Positions 48,030-58,050 of a stretch of DNA of 64,000 nucleotides are shown here, piece after piece. The first letter of the stretch is position 1; the number at the start of each line of letters is the position of its first letter. The stretch covers positions 62,001 to 126,000 of the forward strand of contig NW_022985101.1 in the NCBI RefSeq assembly GCF_010015585.1. The letters run 5' to 3'. This DNA is from Eremomyces bilateralis CBS 781.70 (lineage: Eukaryota; Ascomycota; Dothideomycetes; Eremomycetales; Eremomycetaceae). Under the pieces are notes generated by a model. That model did not search any database and was not told where the DNA came from. It saw only the letters and a list, made by a program, of their open reading frames with translations. The position numbers and the translations under genes were made by a program.

Positions 48030-48443
48030 TCATGCGACATCCATCTCTGTGGATTTCGGATCTTCCAGCATCTCGACACCCTTCCCATTATCGACGAAGA
48101 GCCCTGCAGCGGCATCGGCTTCCTTATGGCCGTACGGTTTCTCTCTCAATTGTCGGACTCTGTTGGGATGTTAGATGATGCGTTGGGTTGGGCTGAACGG
48201 GTCACGGCACCTTTTCTTGTGTGGTTTTCCCTTGATATGCGACAAGAAGTTCGGCTCACTCTCGAACCATTTGGCGCATTCTGTGCAGTAGTGCTGGCCC
48301 AGGCCCGGGAGATCCTCGACGGCTTTGGTGTCTTTATATAGGCGAAGATGATTCGGGTCGTGGAGGTCGCTGTAGGCTTGATCGATATCGCGGGTATAGC
48401 GACGGGTCTTCTTTTTGGACTCGGAACCGCGAATGGCAGGCAT
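48030..48443 (-). CDS. bud20: Bud20/ZNF593-type C2H2 zinc-finger protein
   Basis: Two exons, 48443-48211 and 48159-48030, give 120 residues. The single atypical zinc finger reads HYCTECAKWFESEPNFLSHI and then KGKPHKKR, as in yeast Bud20 and human ZNF593. The basic N-terminus SKKKTRRYTRDIDQAY and the segment HDPNHLRLYKDTKAVEDLPG are also typical. The splice joins KPHKKR to VRQLREKPYGHKEADAAAG, the family's usual continuation. Bud20 shuttles with pre-60S ribosomal particles and aids their nuclear export. It is transcribed away from the aconitase gene. Confidence 0.93.
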
Positions 48444-49377
48444 TTTGCACGGCGGGGATCAATAGAGAACGGATTAATGATATGTAGGCGTAACTGATAT
48501 GTTGGGACTTGGGTGGGGGAAGAATAAAAAATCACAAGATAGCAGGGGTGGGGGCGATCGTCACGTGCAGATGCCGGTTGGAGGGGAGATGATCGATTGC
48601 TCATGGGCACAATCCTCGGCGATCACTTATTATGATTGCTAGGCAATTTCCTGAGGTCGGGTCAACTAAATGTCGGGTCAACTAATGTCGGGTCAACGGG
48701 TAGGAAATGGCCGAATAGCAGTTAGCCTGGATGGGATCCTAGTATCATGAGGGAAAAAAAAAAAGAGGCTCGCTTGTGGTGGGCCGAGTATATGGTACAT
48801 CCGGGGGTAGTAGAAATTGATGATCGTGAAAGCATATTCCCGGGGGGGGCCGGCAACCCTCGATGGTTGGGTACTGATGCCGTTTTAAAAATATAGTATT
48901 GGCCTTGTATGATTCTTTGAGTTTCACCGAGTCAGTACAATTCTCCGTTCTCTGTAGAGGACCTCCAAGTTGAAGGACGATAAAATCTTCAAATCTGGCA
49001 CCGCGAGATGGCTAAGGATGATGCAACCCAGTCAGGAAGGAACGACAGGAATGCGGGAATGGTGAAGCGCCTGCTCCCGAGGATGTCCGCATTCGCAGCC
49101 AATCACGGCCAAGATGATAATCCATGTCATCCTTCCTGCCTTATCGACGCCTTGACGCCTATCGACGTCAATTCTCTTCTCATCCATCTCTCGGCTCTTC
49201 TGTTTCTTGATTCTTCTCCTCCATCTTCCCTTCATTGACATCACCGTGCCTCTCCCCTCTCTTCTCCCTCTATCCTCCCACATATTGCCCAACCATCGCT
49301 TTGGTTGTGCTGGTGATTTGATGCTCCTCTTCTCCTACCGATTCTCCAATTGAAAACCACTGCTGAAGTCCGTCATC
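48444..49377. promoter_or_regulatory. Divergent intergenic region, bud20 and aconitase
   Basis: 934 bp between divergent starts. It contains a three-copy direct repeat at 48656-48697, a run of 11 A at 48754-48764 and a G-run near 48840. The last 200 bp are pyrimidine-rich, consistent with a strong aconitase promoter and leader. Confidence 0.5.
48656..48697. repeat. Three direct copies of GTCGGGTCAAC
   Basis: The 11-mer occurs three times with AT-rich 4-5-bp spacers (TAAAT, TAAT) about 215 bp upstream of the bud20 start. It could be a small tandem duplication or a clustered binding site. Confidence 0.85.
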
Positions 49378-52181
49378 ATGTTCGCTGCTGCGAGGTTGGC
49401 GTCCCGCCGTTCGGTACGTACCCCCTCCAAAACGCCACTCGACCCAATGCATCTAGACTAACCCTTCTGTTCTCTATACAGCTCGGACGGCGGACGTTCG
49501 CTACCGTCGGCGACTCGCCTCTCTCCAGGAAGGTCGAAATGACCAATTGGGAGAAGGGTCACTACATCAATTACCAGAAGATGAGCGAGAATCTGGGAAT
49601 CGTCCGTAGCCGTCTCAACAAGCCGTTGACGCTGACGGAGAAGATTCTGTAAGCATAGTCGCTTGATGCTTCATTCATTTTGCTACGTTCGATGGACTGA
49701 CTCCCAAAAAGCTATTCTCATCTTGACGACCCCCATGGCGCCGAACTCGAGCGAGGAAAGTCTTATCTGAAGCTTCGTCCCGATCGCGTCGCCTGTCAGG
49801 ATGCTACCGCGCAGATGGCCCTTCTGCAGTTCATGTCTGCCGGCATGCCCTCGGTTGCCACACCAAGCACTGTCCACTGCGATCACTTGATCGAAGCCCA
49901 GGTTGGCGGCCCCACGGACTTAGCTCGTGCTAAGGACATAAACAAGGAAGTGTACGACTTCCTTGCCACCTCATGCGCGAAGTACAACATCGGTTTCTGG
50001 AGACCCGGCTCCGGTATCATCCATCAGATCATCCTAGAGAACTACGCGTTCCCTGGCGCCCTCCTGATCGGTACTGACTCTCACACACCCAATGCGGGAG
50101 GCCTTGGCATGCTCGCTGTTGGTGTGGGCGGTGCGGATGCAGTTGACGTGATGGCGGATCTTCCCTGGGAGCTCAAAGCTCCAAAGGTCATTGGTGTGCG
50201 CTTGACAGGTGAACTGTCTGGCTGGACAGCTCCGAAAGACATTATCTTGAAGGTTGCTGGTATTCTAACCGTCAAGGGCGGGACTGGTGCGATAGTAGAG
50301 TACTTCGGACCAGGTACTGAAAGTTTGTCTTGTACAGGAGTACGCTTCCCCCTCACCCTGTTTTCTTTATTTATTTCCAATCTAACACAAGCTAGATGGC
50401 CACGATATGCAATATGGGGTCAGTCTTCCTTTAAAATCCCAGAGAATCATATTCGCTCTCTGATTTTAGACCCGGGGGAGTCATATCTACCCTCTCATTT
50501 CAGACCCCCGGGGAGTCACATCCGCCCTCTCATTTTAGACCCGGGGACTCATATCCACCTCTCATTTCACAATTGCTAACATCTGGGTTTTTCTAGTGCT
50601 GAAATTGGTGCTACCACGTCCGTGTTCCCATTCAACGACCGCATGTACGACTACCTTGCAGCCACCAAGCGCAAGGAGATCGGTGACTTTTCTCGAGTGT
50701 ACGCGAAGGAACTTCGCGAGGATGAGGGTGCCGAGTATGACCAGTTAATCGAGATTAACCTCTCGGAGCTGGAGCCGCATATTAACGGACCGTTCACACC
50801 GGATCTGGCCACTCCCATCAGCAAGTTTAAAGACGCCGTTAAGGAGAATGGATGGCCCGAGGAACTCAAGGTGGGGTTGATCGGATCTTGCACGAACTCC
50901 TCCTACGAGGATATGTCTCGCGCTGCATCCATCGCCGAAGACGCCATGGCCCATGGACTGAAGACCAAGTCTATTTTCACCGTTACCCCCGGATCCGAGC
51001 AAATCCGCGCAACCATTGCTCGCGACGGTCAGTTGAAGACGTTCGAAGAGTACGGTGGCATGGTGCTCGCCAACGCTTGCGGACCGTGCATTGGCCAGTG
51101 GGACCGTAAGGACGTCAAGAAGGGAGAGCCGAACTCCATTGTCTCGTCCTACAACCGAAACTTCACCGGAAGGAACGACGCCAATCCTGCGACCCACGCT
51201 TTCGTCACCTCTCCCGACCTTGTCGTTGCCATGACCGTTGCCGGCACCCTTAACTTCAACCCTTTGACTGATAAGCTGAAGGACAAGGATGGCAACGAGT
51301 TCTTGCTGAAGCCCCCGACTGGACTCGGTCTTCCGACTCAAGGGTTCGATGCCGGCGAGGACACCTACCAAGCACCTCCTGCGGATCGATCCTCCGTGCA
51401 GGTTGCTGTGTCCCCGACCTCCGACCGCCTTCAGATTTTGGAACCCTTCCAGGCCTGGAATGGCAAGGACGCTACGGACCTGCCAATTTTGATCAAGGCC
51501 CAGGGCAAGACGACTACCGACCACATCTCAAGTAGGTTGATTTCATGTTGTGAAGGTAACTCGTGTCTAACCATGCATTTTAGTGGCTGGACCATGGCTC
51601 AAATATCGTGGCCATCTCGACAACATCTCGAACAACATGTTGATTGGCGCAATTAACTCGGAGAACGGCGAAGCGAACAAGGTCAAGAACGCCACAACCG
51701 GCGAATATGGCGCGGTTCCCGATGTCGCCCGAGACTACAAGAAGAAGGGCATTCCGTGGGTCGTTATTGGCGACTGGAACTACGGCGAGGGCAGTTCCCG
51801 AGAGCATGCCGCGTTGGAGCCTAGACATTTGGGAGGTTTGGCGATCATCACGCGAAGCTTTGCTCGTATTGTATGTTCCCTGGCTCTATTTCGGTGATCT
51901 TCCCCCTTGCTAACACTACACAGCACGAGACCAACTTGAAGAAGCAGGGAATGCTGCCGCTCACCTTTGCCGACCCCGCTGACTACGACCGCATCCAACC
52001 CGAGGATAAGGTCGACCTGCTGTGCACGGAACTTGCCGTTGGAAAGCCCATGACGCTCCGCGTGAAGCCCAAGGACGGACAGTCGTTCGACGTGAAGTTG
52101 CAGCAAACCTTCAACGAGGGACAGATCGAGTGGTTCAAGAACGGAAGTGCGCTGAACACGATGGCCAAGGCGGCGAAATAG
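49378..52181 (+). CDS. aco1: Aconitate hydratase, mitochondrial
   Basis: Seven exons, 49378-49413, 49482-49648, 49712-50339, 50396-50418, 50597-51531, 51584-51870 and 51924-52181, give 777 residues. The Arg-rich [19 protein letters not shown] is a mitochondrial presequence. Iron-sulfur ligands occur in [11 protein letters not shown] and [42 protein letters not shown] and [19 protein letters not shown] are active-site segments. Exon 4 is only 23 nt and encodes MATICNMG up to the split Gly codon; skipping it would shift the frame. Intron 4 (178 bp) is filled by a tandem repeat. The enzyme turns citrate into isocitrate in the TCA cycle and supports mitochondrial DNA maintenance in yeast. Confidence 0.96.
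50445..50571. repeat. Tandem 33-35-bp repeat within aconitase intron 4
   Basis: Four units start near 50445, 50479, 50514 and 50547 (the last partial), with the consensus AGTCATATC, CCCTCTCATTTTAGAC, then CCGGGG. Each full unit carries a TTTTAGAC or TTTCAGAC that looks like a 3' splice acceptor. Confidence 0.85.
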
Positions 52182-52500
52182 ACGGGTCGCCTCGGCGAGA
52201 CTGGAATTTTCGACGATGAAAAATATGGGAATTTCTCATGAACCTAGACATCCCGGAATTTGACATAGGTAGCACATGAGGATGGAGGGATGAGGGGGTG
52301 GAGGGGATGTGTGGATATGTACATTGATCACGCGCGTATTTGCTCCGGTTATTTGTACGGGTTGGTTTTGAAATTTGTACCGCTTCACTGAACATATATT
52401 TTCACAGTGACCGATAACGCCATGTCGTGTAGCCGCTGATGGATACCTATGACACTGCAGTCTACTATCCTAATAAGAACCCATGATCCCAACCATAAGA
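52182..52500. other. Convergent 3' region
   Basis: 319 bp between the aconitase and rhomboid stops. Presumed 3' UTRs only. Confidence 0.5.
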
Positions 52501-53425
52501 TCACACCGCCGATCCTACCGTCACCCCTGAAGCCGTGGAAGGGAGAACACCGAATCTCCCATATGTTTTTTGATCGAGTGAAACGTAATGGGGAAGGCGT
52601 CTCAGCAGGTCCAACTTGTCCTCCAAAAACCGGACGATACCGTCCGGCGGTAGAAGAAAGCGGATGTAGTTCAATCCCCCTGTGCAACGTTAGTGTACGG
52701 TTCCCGATTCGTCGGCGACGTGGAATCTCACAAAGGTAACCCATCCCCGCTCCGCAGAGGTGCCCTAGCAGGGAAGTATTCGGAACGATGAAGGTGACGA
52801 CGACGACCATGATCAATGGCGTGGTCCATGTCGGGATCGAGTAGGGCCCGACGCTGAAGTTCGGGTTGACGCGGTGGGTCTTCATCGCCTCGCTTGCCAG
52901 CAGGAGGAAGATCCAGATGCTGGAACCCATGACGCTGGAGTCGAGCCGGAGAAGCTTCTCGAGGAGGACGTAGACGGCGCCCGGGAAGGTGGAAAAGGCT
53001 GATAAGACGATCAGCAATGTTTCGATTTGTGGTTTCGAAGGAGACTTACGACCGCTGAAGAGGATCAGAGCATTCAGACTGCCATGCTCAGCCTCGAAGC
53101 GCTCCAGGAGCGGAGTCAAGGCAAGGAGATTGAGAATGATGTGGAAGAGGTTGACATGGAGAAGAGGATAGGTGCTCAGACGGTGGACTGCCAGGTTGCG
53201 ACGAGGTTAGATATCGCGGACAATCGAATGGAGAGGCGAGTACGTACGGGTGGCCAAATTGACCTTGCTAGGAGTGAGTGCTCCCCAAGGCGGAATCCAT
53301 GGTAGCAAGATACTTAAGAAGAAAAGCGCGACAATGAGGAACAAGACCAGGCGGGTGACGATGGGCAATCGGACGAGATATGATCGTATTCGAACCGGAT
53401 TGATCGATGTGTATATGGGTGCCAT
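52501..53425 (-). CDS. rbd2: Rhomboid intramembrane protease, Rbd2 type
   Basis: Four exons, 53425-53248, 53187-53050, 52998-52732 and 52679-52501, give 253 residues with about six membrane segments. The catalytic serine is in VMGSSIWIFLL (S132 of GxSx) and the catalytic histidine in TSLLGHLCGAGMGYL (H185). FHIILNLLALTPLLERFEAEHG is the conserved loop and helix, and the tail LPHYVSLDQKTYGRFGVLP is typical of fungal Golgi Rbd2. In fission yeast and Aspergillus fumigatus (RbdB) this protease helps to release the SREBP transcription factor under low oxygen or azole stress. Intron 2 (51 bp) has no stop in frame, so a retained form would stay open. Confidence 0.9.
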
Positions 53426-54163
53426 GGTGTGTGAATCGGCTAGTTAACAGCCATACAATGCCCCTATTCCGTGGCTGTAGAGAGTATCTATAACCGATTC
53501 CGGAGATGCAGCAATTGCGCCTCTACTCGACGAACGCGCGTGGATGGACGAGGAGTTCGGATATGTGCGGGCTGGGGATCGGCGTCGGCGACCGAATTCT
53601 CCCTGAACGCTTGGGACCGGTAAAGGTAAGCAGGAGACGAGAATCGTAAGAGTCAAAGATACATTATACGGGACAAGCAAATGTCCGGGGATGGATATCC
53701 GATGTTTAGTTATTACCAAATGGTGTAGACGGGAACATCAACGAGATGACTTGGGAAGTGCGACGGATGGGACCCTGAAGACTTTGGTTCCTGCAGGGAT
53801 CGCGAGTCGCGTGCTAATTAATACCATAGTAGACTTAATCGTACACGTGTAAGGGGAATTATCCATTCATCAGGGACGACGTACGGAGTATATCTCGGGG
53901 GTATGCGATTACCTGAAAGTACAGTACGGTAAGTAAATACGGACGTACCTAAGATGGATTGATACATATATTCCGTACTCGAACCACACTATGTCCCTCC
54001 GTCTGCCATTATCTTCTATTGTCTTGTCCCGAATCCATGCATGACTATAGCGGGACGTCCAATCGTACCTCGTTCTCCTCCGCTTGTACTCCGTCTACGA
54101 AATCCTAAGCAGGTCAAGGTGAATTCAATGCAGGCGTCCTAAAGAGCCTGCTATCTCAACATC
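53426..54163. promoter_or_regulatory. Divergent intergenic region, rbd2 and gaa1
   Basis: 738 bp between divergent starts. TACGGAGTA occurs near 53882. The stretch 53820-54000 is rich in short AT segments. No gene recognised. Confidence 0.5.
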
Positions 54164-56158
54164 ATGTCCGGACTAGGTTGGTGTGCTCCTTTCGCGTTTT
54201 CAGCCACGTGGAGCAATCGCTGAATGATATCTCTCTAGGCTCAGCACTCCTCCGACTCCGAAAGGACGACCGAATACTGCATCTCGCTCCCTTAATATCC
54301 TCCATATGCGTGGTCTTCGGGATCCTGTGGCTGCTCCTCCTGCCTCTGGACGAGTACTCGAGAAACACCTACATCTCCGAAAACGCGCTTCTGCCCGGAC
54401 AAGTCCATACCTACTTTGGAGGGAGCGAGCATAATGTGTTCCGCGCGTTCCGCCAGGAAGTGGCTGCGTTAGGGGAGGTCTCAGAAGCAGAACGGTCCGC
54501 AAAGCTCGAGGAACTACTTCTCTCTTCGGGACTCAAGGTTGCCCGGCAGCGATATCATTACCCTGGTGTCGACGGATCCTCGGGAGAAAACGTGTACGCC
54601 ATCCTCCAGGCCCCACGAGGGGATGCTACCGAAGCGATCGTCCTCATTGGAGCATGGACGAATACAGACGAGATTCTGAACCAGAGTGGGGTTGCGCTGG
54701 TCTTAACCTTAGCGCGATACTTCAAGAGATGGTCGCTCTGGTCAAAGGATGTGATCTTCCTCATTTCGGGGGACAGCACCGCCGGACCGCAAGCATGGGT
54801 CGATGCGTACCACGATGCCCACGACCATCGGTATGTGGAATCGCTGACCTTGAAGAGCGGAGCGCTTCAAGGGGCCATCGCCGTCGACTACCCGGCCGGT
54901 CCTTGGGGACATCGTTTCGACAAGCTTCACATCGTATACGATGGGGTCAATGGGCAGCTTCCGAATTTGGATTTGATCAATACTGCAGTGTCCGTCTCCA
55001 CCGGCCAAATGGGTGTCAACGTCGCCTTTCAGCATATGTGGTCCCACGAGGACCGATATAAGGACCGACTCTCCACCATGCTCCGGGGTATGGTACGTCA
55101 AGGGTTGGGGCATGCATCAGGTCCGCACAGCGCCTTCATGCCGTATCATGTTGATGCCATTACATTCCAGACGGTCGGGGATGGGTGGCATGATGAAATG
55201 TCGCTTGGACGGACTCTGGAGAGCATGTTTCGGAGTCTCAACAATCTACTCGAGCACCTCCACCAGAGTTTCTTCTTCTATCTTCTAATGGCGCCGAAAC
55301 GATTCGTCAGTATTGGGACGTACCTCCCCAGCGCAATGGCGGTGGCAGGGAGTTTCACCGTCATGTCGTTCGCGCTGTGGGTAAAGAGTGGGAGGATCCA
55401 ACAGGACGAAACCGAATCTAAAAATCCCGTTTCTCAAAGTGAGAAGCCCCCAGCAGAGAAGACCTCACGACCGATGAAGATAGATCCGAAAGACCCTCGG
55501 TCAGTGCCCGGCACAAGGAATGGCACTCGCAAGATCTTCTCTCCTCTGATCGTGCTCGTTGCTATCCACGGCTTAGGCCTGGTTCCGCTTTATTTGTTTA
55601 ACTCTCTTGAGCCACAGGTATGTAACAGCGTCCACGAAACCGTGTTCTCTTGACTAATCCTGGATTTAGACACTATCATCCGCGTTCCAACTCTTCACCG
55701 TCATCACCCTACCTCTTCCCATCATCGTCGCGTTCATCGTCGCAAAAATAGATCCGGCCCCGCTGCAAACTCTATACATCTTCCACTCCGTGTCTCTTCT
55801 CGCGCATGGAATGGCCCTTTCGGCTCTTGCCACTCTCAACTTCTCGCTGTCACTGTTCGTGGGGTGCATTACGTCTCCGCTATCATTCTTGCGACCTTTA
55901 CCCAGGCACGCGCTTGTGGCCGGATGCGCCTTGACCTTTTGGATGGTCCTGTCCCCAATGACCGTCCTTCTGGCCGGCGCATGGATGTGGAACGCCGAGA
56001 TTGGGGGTCCGCAAGGCATTCAGGGATTACTTCAGCAAGCGGCGTTTGGTTGGAAAGTCCACGGATTATGGACGCCAGTTGTGGTATGGCTGGTGTGGTG
56101 GCCGGCCTGGTGTGTTGGAGGAGTTGTCAGTGCATCGTCGATGTTTTTGCCTGCTTAG
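54164..56158 (+). CDS. gaa1: Gaa1, GPI transamidase subunit
   Basis: Three exons, 54164-54176, 54239-55617 and 55670-56158, give 626 residues. Exon 1 has just 13 coding bases (Met-Ser-Gly-Leu plus one base). Exon 2 continues with a basic LLRLRKDDRI, then a membrane anchor VVFGILWLLLLPLD and the hallmark YISENALLPGQVHTYFGG and HNVFRAFRQE. The large lumenal part resembles M28-type peptidases without a full metal site. Several membrane segments follow at the C-terminus. Gaa1 works in the ER in the complex that attaches GPI anchors to proteins. The short first exon is supported because the exon 2 frame has no ATG near its conserved start. Confidence 0.92.
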
Positions 56159-56330
56159 ACTCCCATCCAAAAGGTAGACGTGAATTCACTCAACTAATGG
56201 AAAACAACAATGGTATCTAGTGTTCATTGGCAACAGACCCTGTCAATCCATGCATCTACTGACCCGCCTGGTGAATGAGAAATGGAACTTCAAATGACGC
56301 CGATGCTAGACATGCTTCCTTTTGAATAGC

Positions 56331-57583
56331 TCACGCTGCCCACACGTCCTTCCCAACGCCTTCAATCCAGGTCCCCAGCCTATTCACACTGGCATCCCAA
56401 TCCTTCAATCGATGTCGGATGCCTTCGATCTGATCCATGTCAAGCACCTTCGGCTGAACCCAGTTGATCCGCGCGACTTCATCGACCTGATCAATCGACC
56501 CTCTCAGCAGGCCAAGGCTTAAGGCTTTCATGATCAGATGCTCAATACGGTCGGGTGAAACCTTGGTTTCGTTGGATATGGCCGCAAACGTCATCGCTCG
56601 ATCTTGCGGTGGTCGTCGGAAGACCGCCTCCGTCAGAGCCGAAAGCGATAGCTTCTCATATAGGAAATCCTTGTGTGGTTGCAAGACCGCATTCTTGGAG
56701 ATGTTCGACTGGAGGACGTCAAAGGCTTGAAGATCGCCGCGGTTGAATGCGAACATTAGGTCTCGCAACCAGCTCTCCTCCGTGTCCTTCAGCGAATCGA
56801 CGATGGGGTGTAGAAGAAGTTCGCCGAAATTGTAGATCTGGTCGGAATCTAGTGCGCTAATTCCGAGGTCGTATGCTCGAGATTTCTTGTCAGCCTTCGA
56901 GATCGCGTCGATGTCGATGCAGGAGAGGTATAGCAGTGACGTTCGGTAGTACATCGTGCTGTTGTTCACATGCTATGACGAGTTAGTTGGACCGTAGCGG
57001 CATCTCGTGAATAACTCTGCACTGACCTTCCAGTAGGTTGAGTAAACCTCGTAGTAGAAGGCGCGTATCGTGTTGTGCATATCATCCTGTGCATCCAGTA
57101 TTGACTGGCACCGGTCCAGAATCTTTTTGGCATCGCCATCAAGCCCTTTCTTCAACTGTGTGTTTGCAAGCGAGCTTAATGCATAAACAAGCGCGTCCTG
57201 GGATGAAGGCTTGTCGACCTCGTCGGCGATGTTCTGGATGAATTTGACGTTCTCGTCGACATCTGGACCAAGTTAGTAATAGAAAACGAGGCATCGGCTC
57301 AGCCGTCACCTTGTATCTCGTTCTGGGCAAACAGTCCAAGCTCCACGTATCGTGTCGGACTGATCTTGCTTTTGAAATCCGATATGAACTGGTTGAAGAG
57401 GCGTAATCTGAAGGGCTGGGACTCTGGCTTTTGGAAGAATGCGATCAGTGACATGGTGAGTTCGTGCCACAGCTTCCTTTCCCAGAAGTCCTCAAACTCC
57501 AAGAAGTGCACTTGGAGCTCATCCGGAGCCTCCTCTCGGAGGTCCCCGAGGAGGTTCGCAATTACGTCCGTTTCCATAGCCAT
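56331..57583 (-). CDS. rpn9: Rpn9, 26S proteasome lid subunit
   Basis: Three exons, 57583-57310, 57262-57027 and 56972-56331, give 383 residues, the usual size of Rpn9/PSMD13. The N-terminal helical repeats include LEFEDFWERKLWHELTMSL. The C-terminal half is a PCI domain: ALSLSALTEAVF-like LSLSALTEAVFRRP, ISNETKVSPDRIEHLIMKAL and INWVQPKVLD. Rpn9 is a structural subunit of the lid and supports its assembly. Two adjacent ATGs (57583 and 57577) could start translation; I used the first. It is divergent from the complex I gene. Confidence 0.95.
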
Positions 57584-58050
57584 GGAGGGAGATGTTGGGA
57601 CGAGTGGAGGGGCGAACCAGGCTCGGAGGAAAGGGGAAAAGATGCTGTCAGGTTCGACAGAAGGAGTTCTAGAGGGTGAAAGTGAGTGTGTGAAATGGAA
57701 AAGTGTCTGGAGGCAGGACTAATCACGATGGACAAATGTTGAGTTTCTATTCCCAAGCCGGATGAGAGCTTGACGGAGTTTGAGAGCTTGAGTGAGCAAG
57801 TAGAGGTGAGGACATCAAAGGGTGTCTGCCTAAAAGCCTGAGGCACTTTTTACTTTTCTGCCTCAGGCATAAAGATCTTGATGCGACCCACCGTGTTTGC
57901 AGCTCCAGCAACGCTGAACGACACAGAAGACCTCAATCCATCGTCAAGCTCATCATCAATGTACCATTAGTTGCATCCTCAGCCGCATGGTGCTCCTCGA
58001 ATCGAACGTCCGCCTCAATATCCGCTGCTGCTAACCAATTGGGGCCCGAT
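57584..58050. promoter_or_regulatory. Divergent promoter region, rpn9 and complex I gene
   Basis: 467 bp between two divergent starts. GCCTGAGGCACTTTTTACTTTTCTGCCTCAGGC-like symmetry at 57836-57869 forms an inverted repeat (GCCTGAGGCA and TGCCTCAGGC) that could be a hairpin or a paired binding site. No coding feature. Confidence 0.55.
57836..57869. repeat. Inverted repeat with 10-bp perfect arms
   Basis: GCCTGAGGCA and TGCCTCAGGC are perfect reverse complements flanking a T-rich loop of about 14 bases in the rpn9/complex I divergent promoter. Each arm itself contains the palindrome TGAGGCA/TGCCTCA. Confidence 0.85.

Noticed and set aside
52655-52700. tRNA B-box-like TTCAATCCCCC
   Set aside because: It lies across the coding exon and intron of the rhomboid gene, and no cloverleaf partner sequences flank it.
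52385-53119. Uninterrupted frame of 244 codons as an alternative rhomboid gene model
   Set aside because: It reads through two introns, and its C-terminus lacks the conserved LPHYVSLDQKTYGR tail that the spliced model recovers.
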